From: Pseudomonas syringae
Lineage (GTDB): Bacteria > Pseudomonadota > Gammaproteobacteria > Pseudomonadales > Pseudomonadaceae
Length of the DNA: 64,000 nucleotides
Direction: 5' to 3'
Assembly (NCBI RefSeq): GCF_023278085.1
Contig: NZ_CP066265.1
Coordinates: 4,234,001-4,298,000 of the forward strand
Positions 1 to 8,361 of this stretch are shown here, piece by piece (position 1 is the stretch's first letter; every line of letters begins with the position of its first letter). Below the pieces are notes generated by a model. It did no database searches. It was given only the letters and a program-made list of their open reading frames with translations, and was not told the DNA's origin. The position numbers and the translations under genes are program-made.

Positions 1-2
1 AG

Positions 3-152
3 GAATGCTTGAAAGGTACGCCTGCGGTTGAGATCCTTGAAAAAATACTAAACTTTAATGACTCTCTTCCTCAAGCATTCGTGACATGGCAAATTGGTAG
101 ACTGAGCACCCTCCCCGTCTGCGGGGAGGGCACCTGTGACATTACCAATTGA
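3..152 (+). CDS. 3' end of an unidentified ORF entering from the left edge
   Basis: Reading from base 3 there is an open frame of 49 codons ending in TGA at 150-152. It is AT-richer than the rest of the window. I do not recognise the peptide. A nested inverted repeat covers its last third, which argues either for a non-coding 3' end or for a terminator overlapping the gene. Only the upstream sequence, outside this window, could settle whether it is a gene. Confidence 0.3.
   Translation, partial: ECLKGTPAVEILEKILNFNDSLPQAFVTWQIGRLSTLPVCGEGTCDITN
92..150. terminator. Nested inverted repeat, terminator-like
   Basis: The outer arms AATTGGTA (92-99) and TACCAATT (143-150) are perfectly complementary and enclose a GC-rich hairpin, CCCTCCCCG (109-117) with CGGGGAGGG (122-130). 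No T-run follows, so intrinsic termination is uncertain. It separates the partial left-edge ORF from the glycosyltransferase. Confidence 0.35.
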
Positions 153-397
153 CAGTAATTCAATTAATATCAACATCTACTTGAACGTACTACGCTCCTT
201 TAGGAATACATGCGTAAACCTGTAGGCCGCCAACGAAATCAATCATGCATTTAATAAAAAACACTTTACAACTCATTTATTTAGCTTTTAGATATTGCGC
301 GCAGTTTTCGAACCGCCAACCGATCTCCCTGCCTCCTATCATCAATCAATCACACAACCGCCACATAACCGAAATCTATACGGCAGACACTGCTCTC
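153..397. other. AT-rich intergenic stretch before the glycosyltransferase
   Basis: This stretch is clearly AT-richer than its surroundings. The glycosyltransferase frame stays open back to 245, but that extension does not look like family sequence. I find no convincing -35/-10 pair or RNA structure beyond the hairpin at 92-150. Confidence 0.5.
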
Positions 398-1627
398 ATG
401 AGCCAGATTCTGCATGTCACCCTTATCACTGAAACGTTCACTCCCGAGATCAACGGCGTTGCCAATACCCTGGGGCGGCTTTGTGACGGATTGCGGTTGC
501 GCGGGCATCGGGTCGAGCTGGTCCGGCCGCGCCAGAATGATGAAACCCATTCGGGAGCCGTCGACGATCTGCTCCTGTGCCGGGGCTGGCCGATACCGGG
601 CTACCCGGGGTTGCAGTGGGGTCAGTCTTCAATGCACAAGCTGCTGCGCCGTTGGCAGCGGCGTCGGCCGGATGTGCTGTATATCGCAACCGAGGGCCCG
701 CTGGGGTTGTCGGCATTGCGTGCCGCCAGGCGGCTGGGCATTGCAGTGATCAGCGGCTTTCACACCAATTTCCCGCAATACACCCAGCAATACGGCATGG
801 GTTTCGTCACCCGCCTGCTCACCCACTACCTGCGCTGGTTCCATAACCGCTCGCGCCTCACGCTGGTGCCGAGTATCAGCCAGAAAGTAGAACTGGAACG
901 ACGCGGCTTCGAGCGGATCGAGTTGCTGTCCCGCGGGGTCGACAGCCAGCTGTTCAGCCCGTCCAGACGCTCCCAGGCGCTGCGCGAGAGCTGGGGCCTG
1001 CAAGCGGCTGATATCGGCGTTATCCACGTCGGCAGGCTGGCGCCGGAAAAGAACCTGGGGTTGCTCAAGACGAGCTTCGAGGCCCTGAAAGAGCGTTACC
1101 CTCAGCGCACGCTGAAGCTGATCGTGGTCGGCGACGGACCGCAACGCGCCGAGCTGGAGCGACAGATTCCGGATGCGATTTTTTGCGGGACGCAAAGGGG
1201 CGAGGACTTGGCTACGCATTACGCTTCAGGGGATATGTTTCTTTTCCCGAGCCTGACTGAAACCTTTGGCAACGTAGTGCTGGAGGCGCTGGCTTCAGGT
1301 CTCGGCGTGGTGGCCTACGACGAAGCGGCGGCCGGGCAGCATATCCGCCACGGCCACAACGGTGCGCTGGCCATGCCGGGTGATGAAGAGGCCTTCATCG
1401 ACGCTGCCCGCTGGCTGCTGGAAGACAGCGAGACGCTGCGCAGGGTGCGGCTAAACGCCAGACAGCATGCCAGCCGCCAGGGCTGGAATGCGATCATCGA
1501 TCAGTTCGAGCGACAGCTGCGGGAAGCCAGTCCCAGTGGCAACATCAATCCCGGCGGCCATATCAAAGAGATCAGGCCAGCCCGCGACAAGAAGATCAGA
1601 CCAGTGTCGTCAGTGCCTCTCGACTGA
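398..1627 (+). CDS. Glycosyltransferase family 4 (GT-B fold)
   Basis: Predicted retaining glycosyltransferase of about 409 residues, resembling MgtA/PimB-type enzymes and P. aeruginosa PA0842. The N-terminus carries the typical ETFTPEINGVA acceptor-domain motif, and the C-terminal half has the GT4 E-x7-E signature around residues 287-295 (TETFGNVVLEA). The ATG at 398 is chosen because family similarity starts there; the frame is open back to 245, but the extra 51 residues look non-coding. The donor and acceptor cannot be read from sequence; a nucleotide-sugar donor and a lipid or polysaccharide acceptor are typical. Its 3' end overlaps the convergent oxidoreductase gene by 32 bp. Confidence 0.85.
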   Translation: MSQILHVTLITETFTPEINGVANTLGRLCDGLRLRGHRVELVRPRQNDETHSGAVDDLLLCRGWPIPGYPGLQWGQSSMHKLLRRWQRRRPDVLYIATEGPLGLSALRAARRLGIAVISGFHTNFPQYTQQYGMGFVTRLLTHYLRWFHNRSRLTLVPSISQKVELERRGFERIELLSRGVDSQLFSPSRRSQALRESWGLQAADIGVIHVGRLAPEKNLGLLKTSFEALKERYPQRTLKLIVVGDGPQRAELERQIPDAIFCGTQRGEDLATHYASGDMFLFPSLTETFGNVVLEALASGLGVVAYDEAAAGQHIRHGHNGALAMPGDEEAFIDAARWLLEDSETLRRVRLNARQHASRQGWNAIIDQFERQLREASPSGNINPGGHIKEIRPARDKKIRPVSSVPLD

Positions 1628-2699
1628 AGGGCAGAATGTCCTGCTCGCGACCGTCGCGCACCTTCAACGCCCAATCCGGATCGACCAGCAAGGCACGCCC
1701 TACTGCGACCAGATCAAACTCTTCGTTGCCCAGGCGTTCCAGCAGATGCTCCAGGCTTGCGGGTTGCGCGACCTTGTCGGTGTTGACCATGAATTGCAGA
1801 AACTCACCGTCCAGCCCGACGCTGCCAACGGTAATGGTCGGCTTGCCGGTCAGCGTGCGTGTCCATCCCGCGAGGTTCAGGTCAGAGCCTTCGAATTCAG
1901 GCTCCCAGAAGCGCCGGGTAGAGCAGTGAAAGATATCCACACCGGCGTTAGACAGGGGTTGCAGGAATTCGCCCAACGCGTCGGGCGTCTGCACCAGACG
2001 CGCTGAGTAATCCTGCTGTTTCCATTGTGAGAAACGGAAGATGATCGGGTAGTCCGGGCCGACTGCGGCGCGCACTGCGCTGATCAGCTCGATGGCGAAC
2101 CGTGAACGATTGGCGAGGCTGCCGCCATATTCGTCATCACGCTGATTGCTGCCTTCCCAGAAAAACTGATCGATCAGATAACCGTGCGCGCCATGGATCT
2201 CGACGCCGTCCATGCCAATCGCCCGGGCATCGGCCGCCGCTTGAGCGAAAGCCTGCACGACGTCGCCGATGTCCTGCCTGCTCATCCCGTGCACCAGCAC
2301 CTGACCGTCCTTGGTCTTTTCCATCGGCCCATACGCCGGCACGCTACCGTCCGGCTCGGTACCAAGGCGACGCACAGCCCCCACATGCCAGAGCTGCGGA
2401 ACGATCTTTCCGCCCTCGGCATGCACCGCATCGACCACCTTCTTCCAGCCGGCCAGCGGTGCCTCGCCGAAAAACTGCGGCACATTCGGGTAGCCGTTGG
2501 AAGCCTTGTGGTTGACCGTCGTCCCTTCGGTCACGATCAGCCCGACACCCGCGGCAGCACGACGCCGGTAATACTCGACGACGTTGGCATTGGGCACATG
2601 CCCCGGCGAGAAAGACCGGGTCATGGGCGCCATGACCACCCGCGACGATAATTCCAGGCTGCCCAGACGAAAGGGTTTGAACAAGGCTTCTGCCGACAT
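1596..2699 (-). CDS. Old yellow enzyme family NADH:flavin oxidoreductase
   Basis: FMN-dependent ene-reductase of 367 residues in a TIM-barrel fold. Family enzymes reduce activated C=C bonds or nitro groups with NAD(P)H, as XenB and NemA do. The N-terminal FMN-binding start (KPFRLGSLELSSRVVMAPMTR) is present, as is the substrate-binding pair in HGAHGYL, H169 and H172. The C-terminal FMN phosphate-binding stretch (LVAVGRALLVDPDW) is intact. The natural substrate is unknown. The position next to a glycosyltransferase matches the P. aeruginosa PA0840-PA0842 order. The 3' ends of the two genes overlap convergently. Confidence 0.88.
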   Translation of the reverse strand: MSAEALFKPFRLGSLELSSRVVMAPMTRSFSPGHVPNANVVEYYRRRAAAGVGLIVTEGTTVNHKASNGYPNVPQFFGEAPLAGWKKVVDAVHAEGGKIVPQLWHVGAVRRLGTEPDGSVPAYGPMEKTKDGQVLVHGMSRQDIGDVVQAFAQAAADARAIGMDGVEIHGAHGYLIDQFFWEGSNQRDDEYGGSLANRSRFAIELISAVRAAVGPDYPIIFRFSQWKQQDYSARLVQTPDALGEFLQPLSNAGVDIFHCSTRRFWEPEFEGSDLNLAGWTRTLTGKPTITVGSVGLDGEFLQFMVNTDKVAQPASLEHLLERLGNEEFDLVAVGRALLVDPDWALKVRDGREQDILPFSREALTTLV

Positions 2700-2861
2700 G
2701 CGCGGAACTCCGGGGGTAAATAGTCAAGGGCACCAGATCAGGGGCGCAGAATATCGCTGGGCGCCAGCAGTGGCCCAGTACTATTGATTTAACTGATTTA
2801 ACTCAAGAAGCCGCGAATGCGGCAGTCGGCCGGGCGAGCGATTGCTGTCCCGGCAAGGCGA

Positions 2862-3350
2862 TCAGCTTTGCGCCAATGCCTTTTCAATCGCCAGGATGAC
2901 TGTCGGATCGTCGGGCGGGGTGCGCGGCGAGAAACGGGCGCTCACGCCACCATTCTTGCCCACCAGAAACTTTTCGAAATTCCAGGTGATATCGCCCGGA
3001 TACTCGGCCCCTTCGCCAGCCAGCAGGCGATACAACGAATGCCGGTTCGGACCGTTGACGTCGAGCTTTTCACCCAGGGGAAAGGTCACTCCGTAATTGA
3101 GTTCGCAAAATTCGGCGATCTCTTTTTCGGTGCCTGGCTCTTGCCCGGCAAACTGGTTGCAAGGCAGACCCAACACGACCAGCCCTTTGTCCTTGTACTG
3201 CTGATACAGGTTTTCCAGCGCTGCATATTGCGGCGTCAGCCCGCATTTGGAGGCAACGTTGACCACCAGAACGACTTTGGCTTTGTAAGCCGCCAGCGGC
3301 AGCTCCTGACCATCCAGCGCTTTCAGTGTGATGGTGTGAAAAGCACTCAT
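2862..3350 (-). CDS. Glutathione peroxidase (Cys type)
   Basis: Thiol peroxidase of 162 residues that reduces hydrogen peroxide and organic hydroperoxides, in bacteria often with thioredoxin as donor. The catalytic triad is visible: Cys36 in ASKCGLTPQY, Gln66 in PCNQF and Trp123 in TWNF. The frame is open 27 codons further upstream, but the ATG at 3350 starts the family sequence MSAFHTIT. It lacks a signal peptide, so it is cytoplasmic. It sits beside slyD as in P. aeruginosa PA0837-PA0838. Confidence 0.92.
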   Translation of the reverse strand: MSAFHTITLKALDGQELPLAAYKAKVVLVVNVASKCGLTPQYAALENLYQQYKDKGLVVLGLPCNQFAGQEPGTEKEIAEFCELNYGVTFPLGEKLDVNGPNRHSLYRLLAGEGAEYPGDITWNFEKFLVGKNGGVSARFSPRTPPDDPTVILAIEKALAQS

Positions 3351-3484
3351 GAAACCCCCAATTTGTAGCAAATTGCCCTGAGTCATAACCTGAAAAGGCA
3401 CCCTGACCGAACGCGTAACGAAAATCGTCATCGCGAAACGGTCAGGGCGCCTTTATATCAGTGACCTGAGCCTGTCAGCACTGA

Positions 3485-3970
3485 TCAGTGTTGATGACCG
3501 CCTTCACCGTGAATATGGCCGTGCGCCAATTCTTCTTCACTGGCATCACGGATGGCAACGACCTTTACATCGAAGTTCAGGCGCTGACCTGCGAGCGGGT
3601 GGTTGCCGTCAACGGTGACGTCATCGCCATCCAGATCGCGGATGGTCACGATCTGCATGCCGCCGTCAGGACCCGACGCGTGGAACTGCATGCCGACTTC
3701 GAGCTTGTCGACGCCTTCGAACATGCTGGCGCTCAGGGTGCTGACCAGCTCGGCGGAGTATTCGCCGTACGCATCTTCCGGCTCGACAGCGACTTTCAGC
3801 TCGTCGCCGACGTCCTTGCCTTCCAGTGCCTTTTCCAGGCCCGGGATGATGTTGCCTGCACCTTGCAGGTAAACCAGCGGCGCAGCACCGGCAGAACTGT
3901 CGATGACCTCACCAGCGTCGTTGGTCAGGGTATAGTCAATGGAGACAGCCTTATTGGCGGCGATCGGCAT
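3485..3970 (-). CDS. slyD: FKBP-type peptidyl-prolyl isomerase, SlyD-like
   Basis: Peptidyl-prolyl cis-trans isomerase and chaperone of 161 residues. The FKBP domain is interrupted by the insert-in-flap region (GQ-D-PEDAYGEY type) found in SlyD, and the protein ends in a short His-rich metal-binding tail (HGHIHGEGGHQH). SlyD helps nickel delivery and folding in other proteobacteria. The ATG at 3970 gives the family N-terminus MPIAANKAVSIDYTL; a longer open frame upstream is not supported. It is divergent from the DUF3565 gene. Confidence 0.93.
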   Translation of the reverse strand: MPIAANKAVSIDYTLTNDAGEVIDSSAGAAPLVYLQGAGNIIPGLEKALEGKDVGDELKVAVEPEDAYGEYSAELVSTLSASMFEGVDKLEVGMQFHASGPDGGMQIVTIRDLDGDDVTVDGNHPLAGQRLNFDVKVVAIRDASEEELAHGHIHGEGGHQH

Positions 3971-4061
3971 GGGGACAAGACCTTTGCTTAAGATTGAAGA
4001 ACGAACAAGTCTAACCAAGCCATCGCCCGAAAGCGAACGCAACTCTGACGGACGGCCCGGA

Positions 4062-4289
4062 TTGAAAGGTTCAACTGTTATCGATTTAAGACAGGACGAG
4101 CAAGGACACTGGTTTGCGCGACTGTCCTGCGGCCACACTCAGCACCTGCGTCATCAGCCGCCATGGCAATCGCGTGCCTGGGTCCTGGACCCTGTAAAGC
4201 GTCAACAGATGACAGGTCAGCCGTTTTGTTGCGGCTGGTGTGCGAATGGCGCAGATAACGATAATCTTGCCGATGAGAAGTCGCGCTAG
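4062..4289 (+). CDS. DUF3565 family small zinc-ribbon-like protein
   Basis: Small protein of about 75 residues with the DUF3565 pattern: an acidic start (DLRQDEQGHW), the conserved CGHTQHLRHQPPWQSRAWV core and a C-terminal CCGWC cluster. The Cys and His residues suggest metal binding; function is unknown. The start is uncertain: a TTG at 4062 lies just before the conserved domain, while an ATG at 3969 would overlap the slyD start. In P. aeruginosa ackA lies between slyD and pta; here this small gene fills the gap. Confidence 0.65.
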   Translation: MKGSTVIDLRQDEQGHWFARLSCGHTQHLRHQPPWQSRAWVLDPVKRQQMTGQPFCCGWCANGADNDNLADEKSR

Positions 4290-4366
4290 ACGATTTCCGG
4301 ACTTTTTTGGTCAACCGCTGTTCCCTATGCGCTGCGACCCTTGCACTGCTCAATCGAGAAGCCCGT

Positions 4367-6457
4367 ATGCAGACGTTTTTTATTGCCCCCACGGATTTTG
4401 GTGTGGGGTTGACCTCCATCAGCCTGGGCCTGGTGCGCACCCTGGAGCGCGCGGGCTTGAAAGTGGGCTTTTTCAAGCCGATCGCCCAGCCGCATCCCGG
4501 TGACCTCGGCCCTGAGCGTTCGACCGAACTGATGGCCCGCACCCACGGCCTCAAACCGCCCAGGCCGCTGGGCCTGGCGCACGTCGAGCGCATGCTGGGC
4601 GACGGTCAGCTGGATGAGCTGCTCGAAGAAATCATCAACCTCTATCAGCAGGCTGCTGTCGGCAAGGATGTGCTGGTGGTCGAGGGCATGGTGCCGACCC
4701 GCAGCGCAAGTTATGCCGCGCGGGTCAACCTGCATCTGGCCAAGAGCCTGGATGCGGAAGTCATCCTGGTCTCGGCGCCGGAAAACGAAGTGCTGACTGA
4801 ACTCTCGGGAAGGGTCGAGTTGCAGGCTCAGCTGTTTGGCGGGCCGAAAGACCCGAAGGTGCTGGGCGTGATCCTCAACAAGGTGCGCACCGACGAAAGC
4901 ATGGAGGTGTTTGCTGCGCGCCTGAAAGAGCATTCGCCGTTGCTGCGCAATGGCGATTTCCGGTTGCTGGGCTGCATTCCCTATCGCGCCGAACTCAACG
5001 CGCCACGCACCCGCGATGTGGCCGAACTGCTGGGCGCACAGGTGCTGAATGCAGGCGACTACGATCAGCGCCGCATGTCCAGAATCATCATCTGTGCGCG
5101 CACCGTGCTCAATACCGTCCCGCTGCTCAAGCCCGGTGTGCTGGTCGTCACGCCAGGCGACCGCGACGACATCATCCTCGCGGTGAGCCTGGCCGCGATC
5201 AACGGCGTACCCTTGGCTGGCCTGTTGCTGACCAGCGACAGCGTGCCTGACCCGCGCATCATGGAGCTGTGCCGAGGCGCGTTGCAGGCTGGCCTGCCCG
5301 TGCTGTCGGTCAGCACCGGTTCCTATGACACGGCAAACCGCCTCAACCAATTGAACAAGGAAATCCCCATCGATGACCGCGAGCGTGCGGAAATCATCAC
5401 CGATTTCGTTGCCAGCCATCTGGATGCCAACTGGCTGCACCAACGCTGCGGCACCCCGCGCGAGCTGCGCCTGTCGCCTGCGGTGTTCCGTTACCAGTTG
5501 ATCCAGCGCGCCCAGGCGGCCAATAAACGCATCGTTCTGCCAGAGGGCAACGAACCGTTGACCATTCAAGCGGCGGCAATCTGCCAGGCGCGTGGCATCG
5601 CTCGTTGCGTATTGCTGGCGCGGCCCGAAGAAGTACAGGCTGTTGCTCAGGCACATGGCATCGAGCTGCCGCCGGGGCTGGAGATTCTCGACCCTGAAGT
5701 GATTCGCGAGCGTTACGTCACGCCGATGGTCGAACTGCGCAAGAACAAGAGCCTGAATGCGCCGATGGCCGAGCAGCAGCTCGAAGATCCGGTGGTGATC
5801 GGCACCATGATGCTGGCACTGGACGAGGTGGACGGGCTGGTGTCGGGCGTCGTTCATTCCACCGCCAATACCATTCGCCCAGCCCTGCAACTGATCAAGA
5901 CCGCGCCGGGCTGCACGCTGGTGTCGTCGGTGTTCTTCATGCTGTTTCCGGAGCAGGTGCTGATGTACGGTGACTGCATCATGAACCCGCACCCGAGCGC
6001 CAGCGAGCTGTCCGAAATTGCCCTGCAAAGTGCCGATTCGGCGACCGCGTTCGGTATCTCGCCCCGGGTGGCAATGATCAGCTATTCCAGCGGCAATTCG
6101 GCCAGTGGTGAAGAAGTCGAGAAAGTCCGCGAAGCCACGCAACTGGCTCAGGAAGCGCGGCGCGATCTACTGATCGACGGACCGCTGCAGTATGATGCCG
6201 CCGCCAACGAGCAGGTTGCCCGGCAACTGGCCCCGGACAGCCCGGTGGCGGGACGCGCGAACGTGTTTGTGTTCCCGGACCTGAACACCGGCAACACCAC
6301 CTACAAGGCGGTGCAACGCAGTGCCGACTGTGTGAGTCTGGGCCCTATGCTGCAAGGCCTGCGCAAGCCGGTGAATGATCTGCCGCGTGGTGCTCAGGTC
6401 GATGACATCGTCTACACGATTGCGCTGACCGCCATTCAGGCAGACACGTTGCCATGA
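4367..6457 (+). CDS. pta: Phosphate acetyltransferase
   Basis: Large Pta of 696 residues that interconverts acetyl-CoA and acetyl phosphate. Domain order is an N-terminal P-loop-like dethiobiotin-synthetase-type region (MQTFFIAPTDFGVGLTS), a central DRTGG domain and the C-terminal catalytic phosphotransacetylase domain from about residue 370 (RIVLPEGNEPLTIQAA, GVVHSTANTIRPALQ). The ATG at 4367 fits the family; the longer open frame does not. No acetate kinase gene lies nearby, unlike the P. aeruginosa locus. It could still work in acetate activation or in setting acetyl phosphate levels. Confidence 0.95.
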   Translation: MQTFFIAPTDFGVGLTSISLGLVRTLERAGLKVGFFKPIAQPHPGDLGPERSTELMARTHGLKPPRPLGLAHVERMLGDGQLDELLEEIINLYQQAAVGKDVLVVEGMVPTRSASYAARVNLHLAKSLDAEVILVSAPENEVLTELSGRVELQAQLFGGPKDPKVLGVILNKVRTDESMEVFAARLKEHSPLLRNGDFRLLGCIPYRAELNAPRTRDVAELLGAQVLNAGDYDQRRMSRIIICARTVLNTVPLLKPGVLVVTPGDRDDIILAVSLAAINGVPLAGLLLTSDSVPDPRIMELCRGALQAGLPVLSVSTGSYDTANRLNQLNKEIPIDDRERAEIITDFVASHLDANWLHQRCGTPRELRLSPAVFRYQLIQRAQAANKRIVLPEGNEPLTIQAAAICQARGIARCVLLARPEEVQAVAQAHGIELPPGLEILDPEVIRERYVTPMVELRKNKSLNAPMAEQQLEDPVVIGTMMLALDEVDGLVSGVVHSTANTIRPALQLIKTAPGCTLVSSVFFMLFPEQVLMYGDCIMNPHPSASELSEIALQSADSATAFGISPRVAMISYSSGNSASGEEVEKVREATQLAQEARRDLLIDGPLQYDAAANEQVARQLAPDSPVAGRANVFVFPDLNTGNTTYKAVQRSADCVSLGPMLQGLRKPVNDLPRGAQVDDIVYTIALTAIQADTLP

Positions 6458-6537
6458 TCCCTGTGTCTTCCTGACCCAAACTTACCGTGCCGCAGGTCAG
6501 CCTGCGGCATCCGATCACTTCCGGAGCCATCTCTTTC

Positions 6538-7461
6538 ATGGATTTCCTGCCTGCCCCACTGCGCGGCGTCATCGCTTCACTGCTGTTGGCGCTGAACACC
6601 ATCGTCTGTTGCACGGTGCTGTTCGCGGTCACGATCCTCAAGATCTGCCTGCCCTTCTCCGCTGCGCAGCGCTTCACCGACTGGCTGATGAGCCACATCC
6701 ATGAAACCTGGATCGGTAACAACAATGCCTGGATAAGGCTGCTCTGCAATACCCGCTGGCACCTGAGCGGTCTTGAAGGGCTGGACTACAAGCACTCGTA
6801 TCTGGTGACGAGCAATCATCAGAGCTGGGTCGACATCATGGTGTTGCAGTACGTGCTCAACCGGCGCATTCGTCCGCTGAAGTTCTTCCTCAAACAGGAA
6901 CTGATCTGGGTCCCGGTGATTGGTCTGGCATGGTGGGCGCTGGGCTTCCCGTTCATGAAGCGCTACTCCAAGGCCTATCTGGCCAAACACCCGGAGAAGA
7001 AAGGCAAAGACCTGGAAACCACCCGCCGTACCTGCGCGAAGTTTCGCCACAACCCGGTGGGGATTTTCAACTTTGCCGAGGGCACGCGATTTACAGCCGG
7101 CAAACACGCCCAGCAGCAGTCGCCCTTCCGCCACTTGCTCAAACCCAAGGCTGGCGGCATCGCCTTCGTCCTCGACGCGATGGGTGAACAGCTGGAATCG
7201 ATCATCAACGTGACCATTCACTATCCAGACGGACAACCGGGATACTGGGACTTGCTGTGCGGCAACGTGAAAGACGTGGTCGCCCACTTTGAAGAGATCA
7301 GGATCCCGCCGCAATTCATCGGCAAAAACTACGACCAGGACGGCGAGTACCGCCTGCAATTCCAGCAGTGGATCAACGGGCTATGGGAAGAGAAAGACCG
7401 GCTGCTGGACACGATGCATGAGCAGTATCCGGGACGGCGAGACGAGCGTGAGGCACGGTAA
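6538..7461 (+). CDS. YihG-type lysophospholipid acyltransferase
   Basis: PlsC-family acyltransferase of 307 residues, like E. coli YihG and P. aeruginosa PA0834. An N-terminal hydrophobic segment (residues 11-38) should anchor it in the inner membrane. The catalytic HX4D motif is NHQSWVD (His94, Asp99), and the second block is FAEGTR (Glu181). Family members transfer acyl chains to lysophospholipids or related acceptors. The ATG at 6538 follows a GGAG-like site. It is 80 bp after pta on the same strand, so the two may be co-transcribed. Confidence 0.85.
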   Translation: MDFLPAPLRGVIASLLLALNTIVCCTVLFAVTILKICLPFSAAQRFTDWLMSHIHETWIGNNNAWIRLLCNTRWHLSGLEGLDYKHSYLVTSNHQSWVDIMVLQYVLNRRIRPLKFFLKQELIWVPVIGLAWWALGFPFMKRYSKAYLAKHPEKKGKDLETTRRTCAKFRHNPVGIFNFAEGTRFTAGKHAQQQSPFRHLLKPKAGGIAFVLDAMGEQLESIINVTIHYPDGQPGYWDLLCGNVKDVVAHFEEIRIPPQFIGKNYDQDGEYRLQFQQWINGLWEEKDRLLDTMHEQYPGRRDEREAR

Positions 7462-7465
7462 TACT

Positions 7466-7515
7466 ATCGTGCGACGCTCCGCGTCGGCATGCCGTTCCGG
7501 ACGCTCTGCGTCCGA
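7466..7515. repeat. P. syringae-type intergenic palindromic repeat
   Basis: Contains two small self-complementary blocks, GACGCTCCGCGTC and GGACGCTCTGCGTCC, joined by a GGCATGCCGTTCC-like spacer. Near-identical copies occur at about 28.5, 34.0, 40.6-40.9, 44.6, 48.2 and 57.1 kb in this window, always between genes. Confidence 0.75.
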
Positions 7516-7540
7516 CATCAGCCGAGCGGAGCGGCGCTGT

Positions 7541-8230
7541 TTAGTACTGCTGACCCGGAATCGGCTTGAGGTTGACCTCTACGCGGCGATTCTGGGCGCG
7601 GCCGTTGACGTCGGCGTTGCTGGCGATGGGCTGATCAGGGCCTGCGCCACGGACTGACAGGTGCGATTGATCGACACCCTGAGACGTCAGGTAGGTCGCA
7701 ACACTCTGCGCGCGTTGCTGCGACAGGTCCATGTTGTGCTGGCGGCTGCCGGTGCTGTCGGTGTAGCCGACGATTTCAATGTTGTTCTGGTTGAACTGCT
7801 TGAGCGAGTTCGCCAGGTTGTTCAGCGGCGAGTAGAAGCTGCTGGCAATCGCCGAAGAATCGGTGGCGAAGGTGATGTTGCCTGGCATGATCAGTTTGAT
7901 CTGGTCGCCCTGACGCTGCACCTCGACGCCCGTATTGGCCATGCTCGCACGCAACGCAGCTTCCTGCTTGTCCGCGTAGTAGCCGTAACCCGCCGATGCC
8001 GCACCGGCAACGGCAGCACCGATCAAGGCGCCTTTGCCACGGTGATTGTGATCGATGGCTGCGCCCGCTACAGCACCCGCCAGTGCGCCGAGCCCGCCGT
8101 ATTTGGCCGTTTTGCTCATGCCACCGGAGCTTTGCGCCTGGCCTTGATTGTCATAAGGGTTGGGTGTCGCGCAGCCCGACAGCACGGCTACGGCAGCGGC
8201 GACAATGATCAAACGAGGCGAGGTAAACAT
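7541..8230 (-). CDS. OmpA-family outer membrane lipoprotein (YiaD-like)
   Basis: Lipoprotein of 229 residues. The signal peptide ends in lipobox LSGC (Cys20). A glycine-rich segment (residues 46-85, GGLGALAGAVAGAA type) resembles YMGG/Gly-zipper regions. The C-terminal OmpA domain carries the peptidoglycan-binding pattern (GYTDSTGSRQHNMDLSQQRAQSV cut into TDSTG and NMDLSQQRA). It likely tethers the outer membrane to peptidoglycan. It corresponds to PA0833 in gene order. Confidence 0.9.
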   Translation of the reverse strand: MFTSPRLIIVAAAVAVLSGCATPNPYDNQGQAQSSGGMSKTAKYGGLGALAGAVAGAAIDHNHRGKGALIGAAVAGAASAGYGYYADKQEAALRASMANTGVEVQRQGDQIKLIMPGNITFATDSSAIASSFYSPLNNLANSLKQFNQNNIEIVGYTDSTGSRQHNMDLSQQRAQSVATYLTSQGVDQSHLSVRGAGPDQPIASNADVNGRAQNRRVEVNLKPIPGQQY

Positions 8231-8325
8231 TCAGGAGCTCCTGGTTTTGACAAACGCTAGTAACCGGATTAGAGCATGCCTCCCGTCAAAAATTCCTTAA
8301 CCCCGGCTGAACCGCCCGTATTGTG

Positions 8326-8346
8326 GCGCTCTTGATTGGAGAGCGC
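8326..8346. terminator. Hairpin after the ABC transporter operon
   Basis: GCGCTCT (8326-8332) pairs perfectly with AGAGCGC (8340-8346), 16 bp beyond the permease stop on the minus strand. No T-run follows on that strand, so this is a weak terminator candidate only. Confidence 0.3.
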
Positions 8347-8361
8347 TGCCGACCACCCTGA

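Noticed and set aside
4325..6142. 605-codon minus-strand frame opposite pta
   Set aside because: Shadow frame; it is rich in His, Gln and Arg and shows no family pattern.
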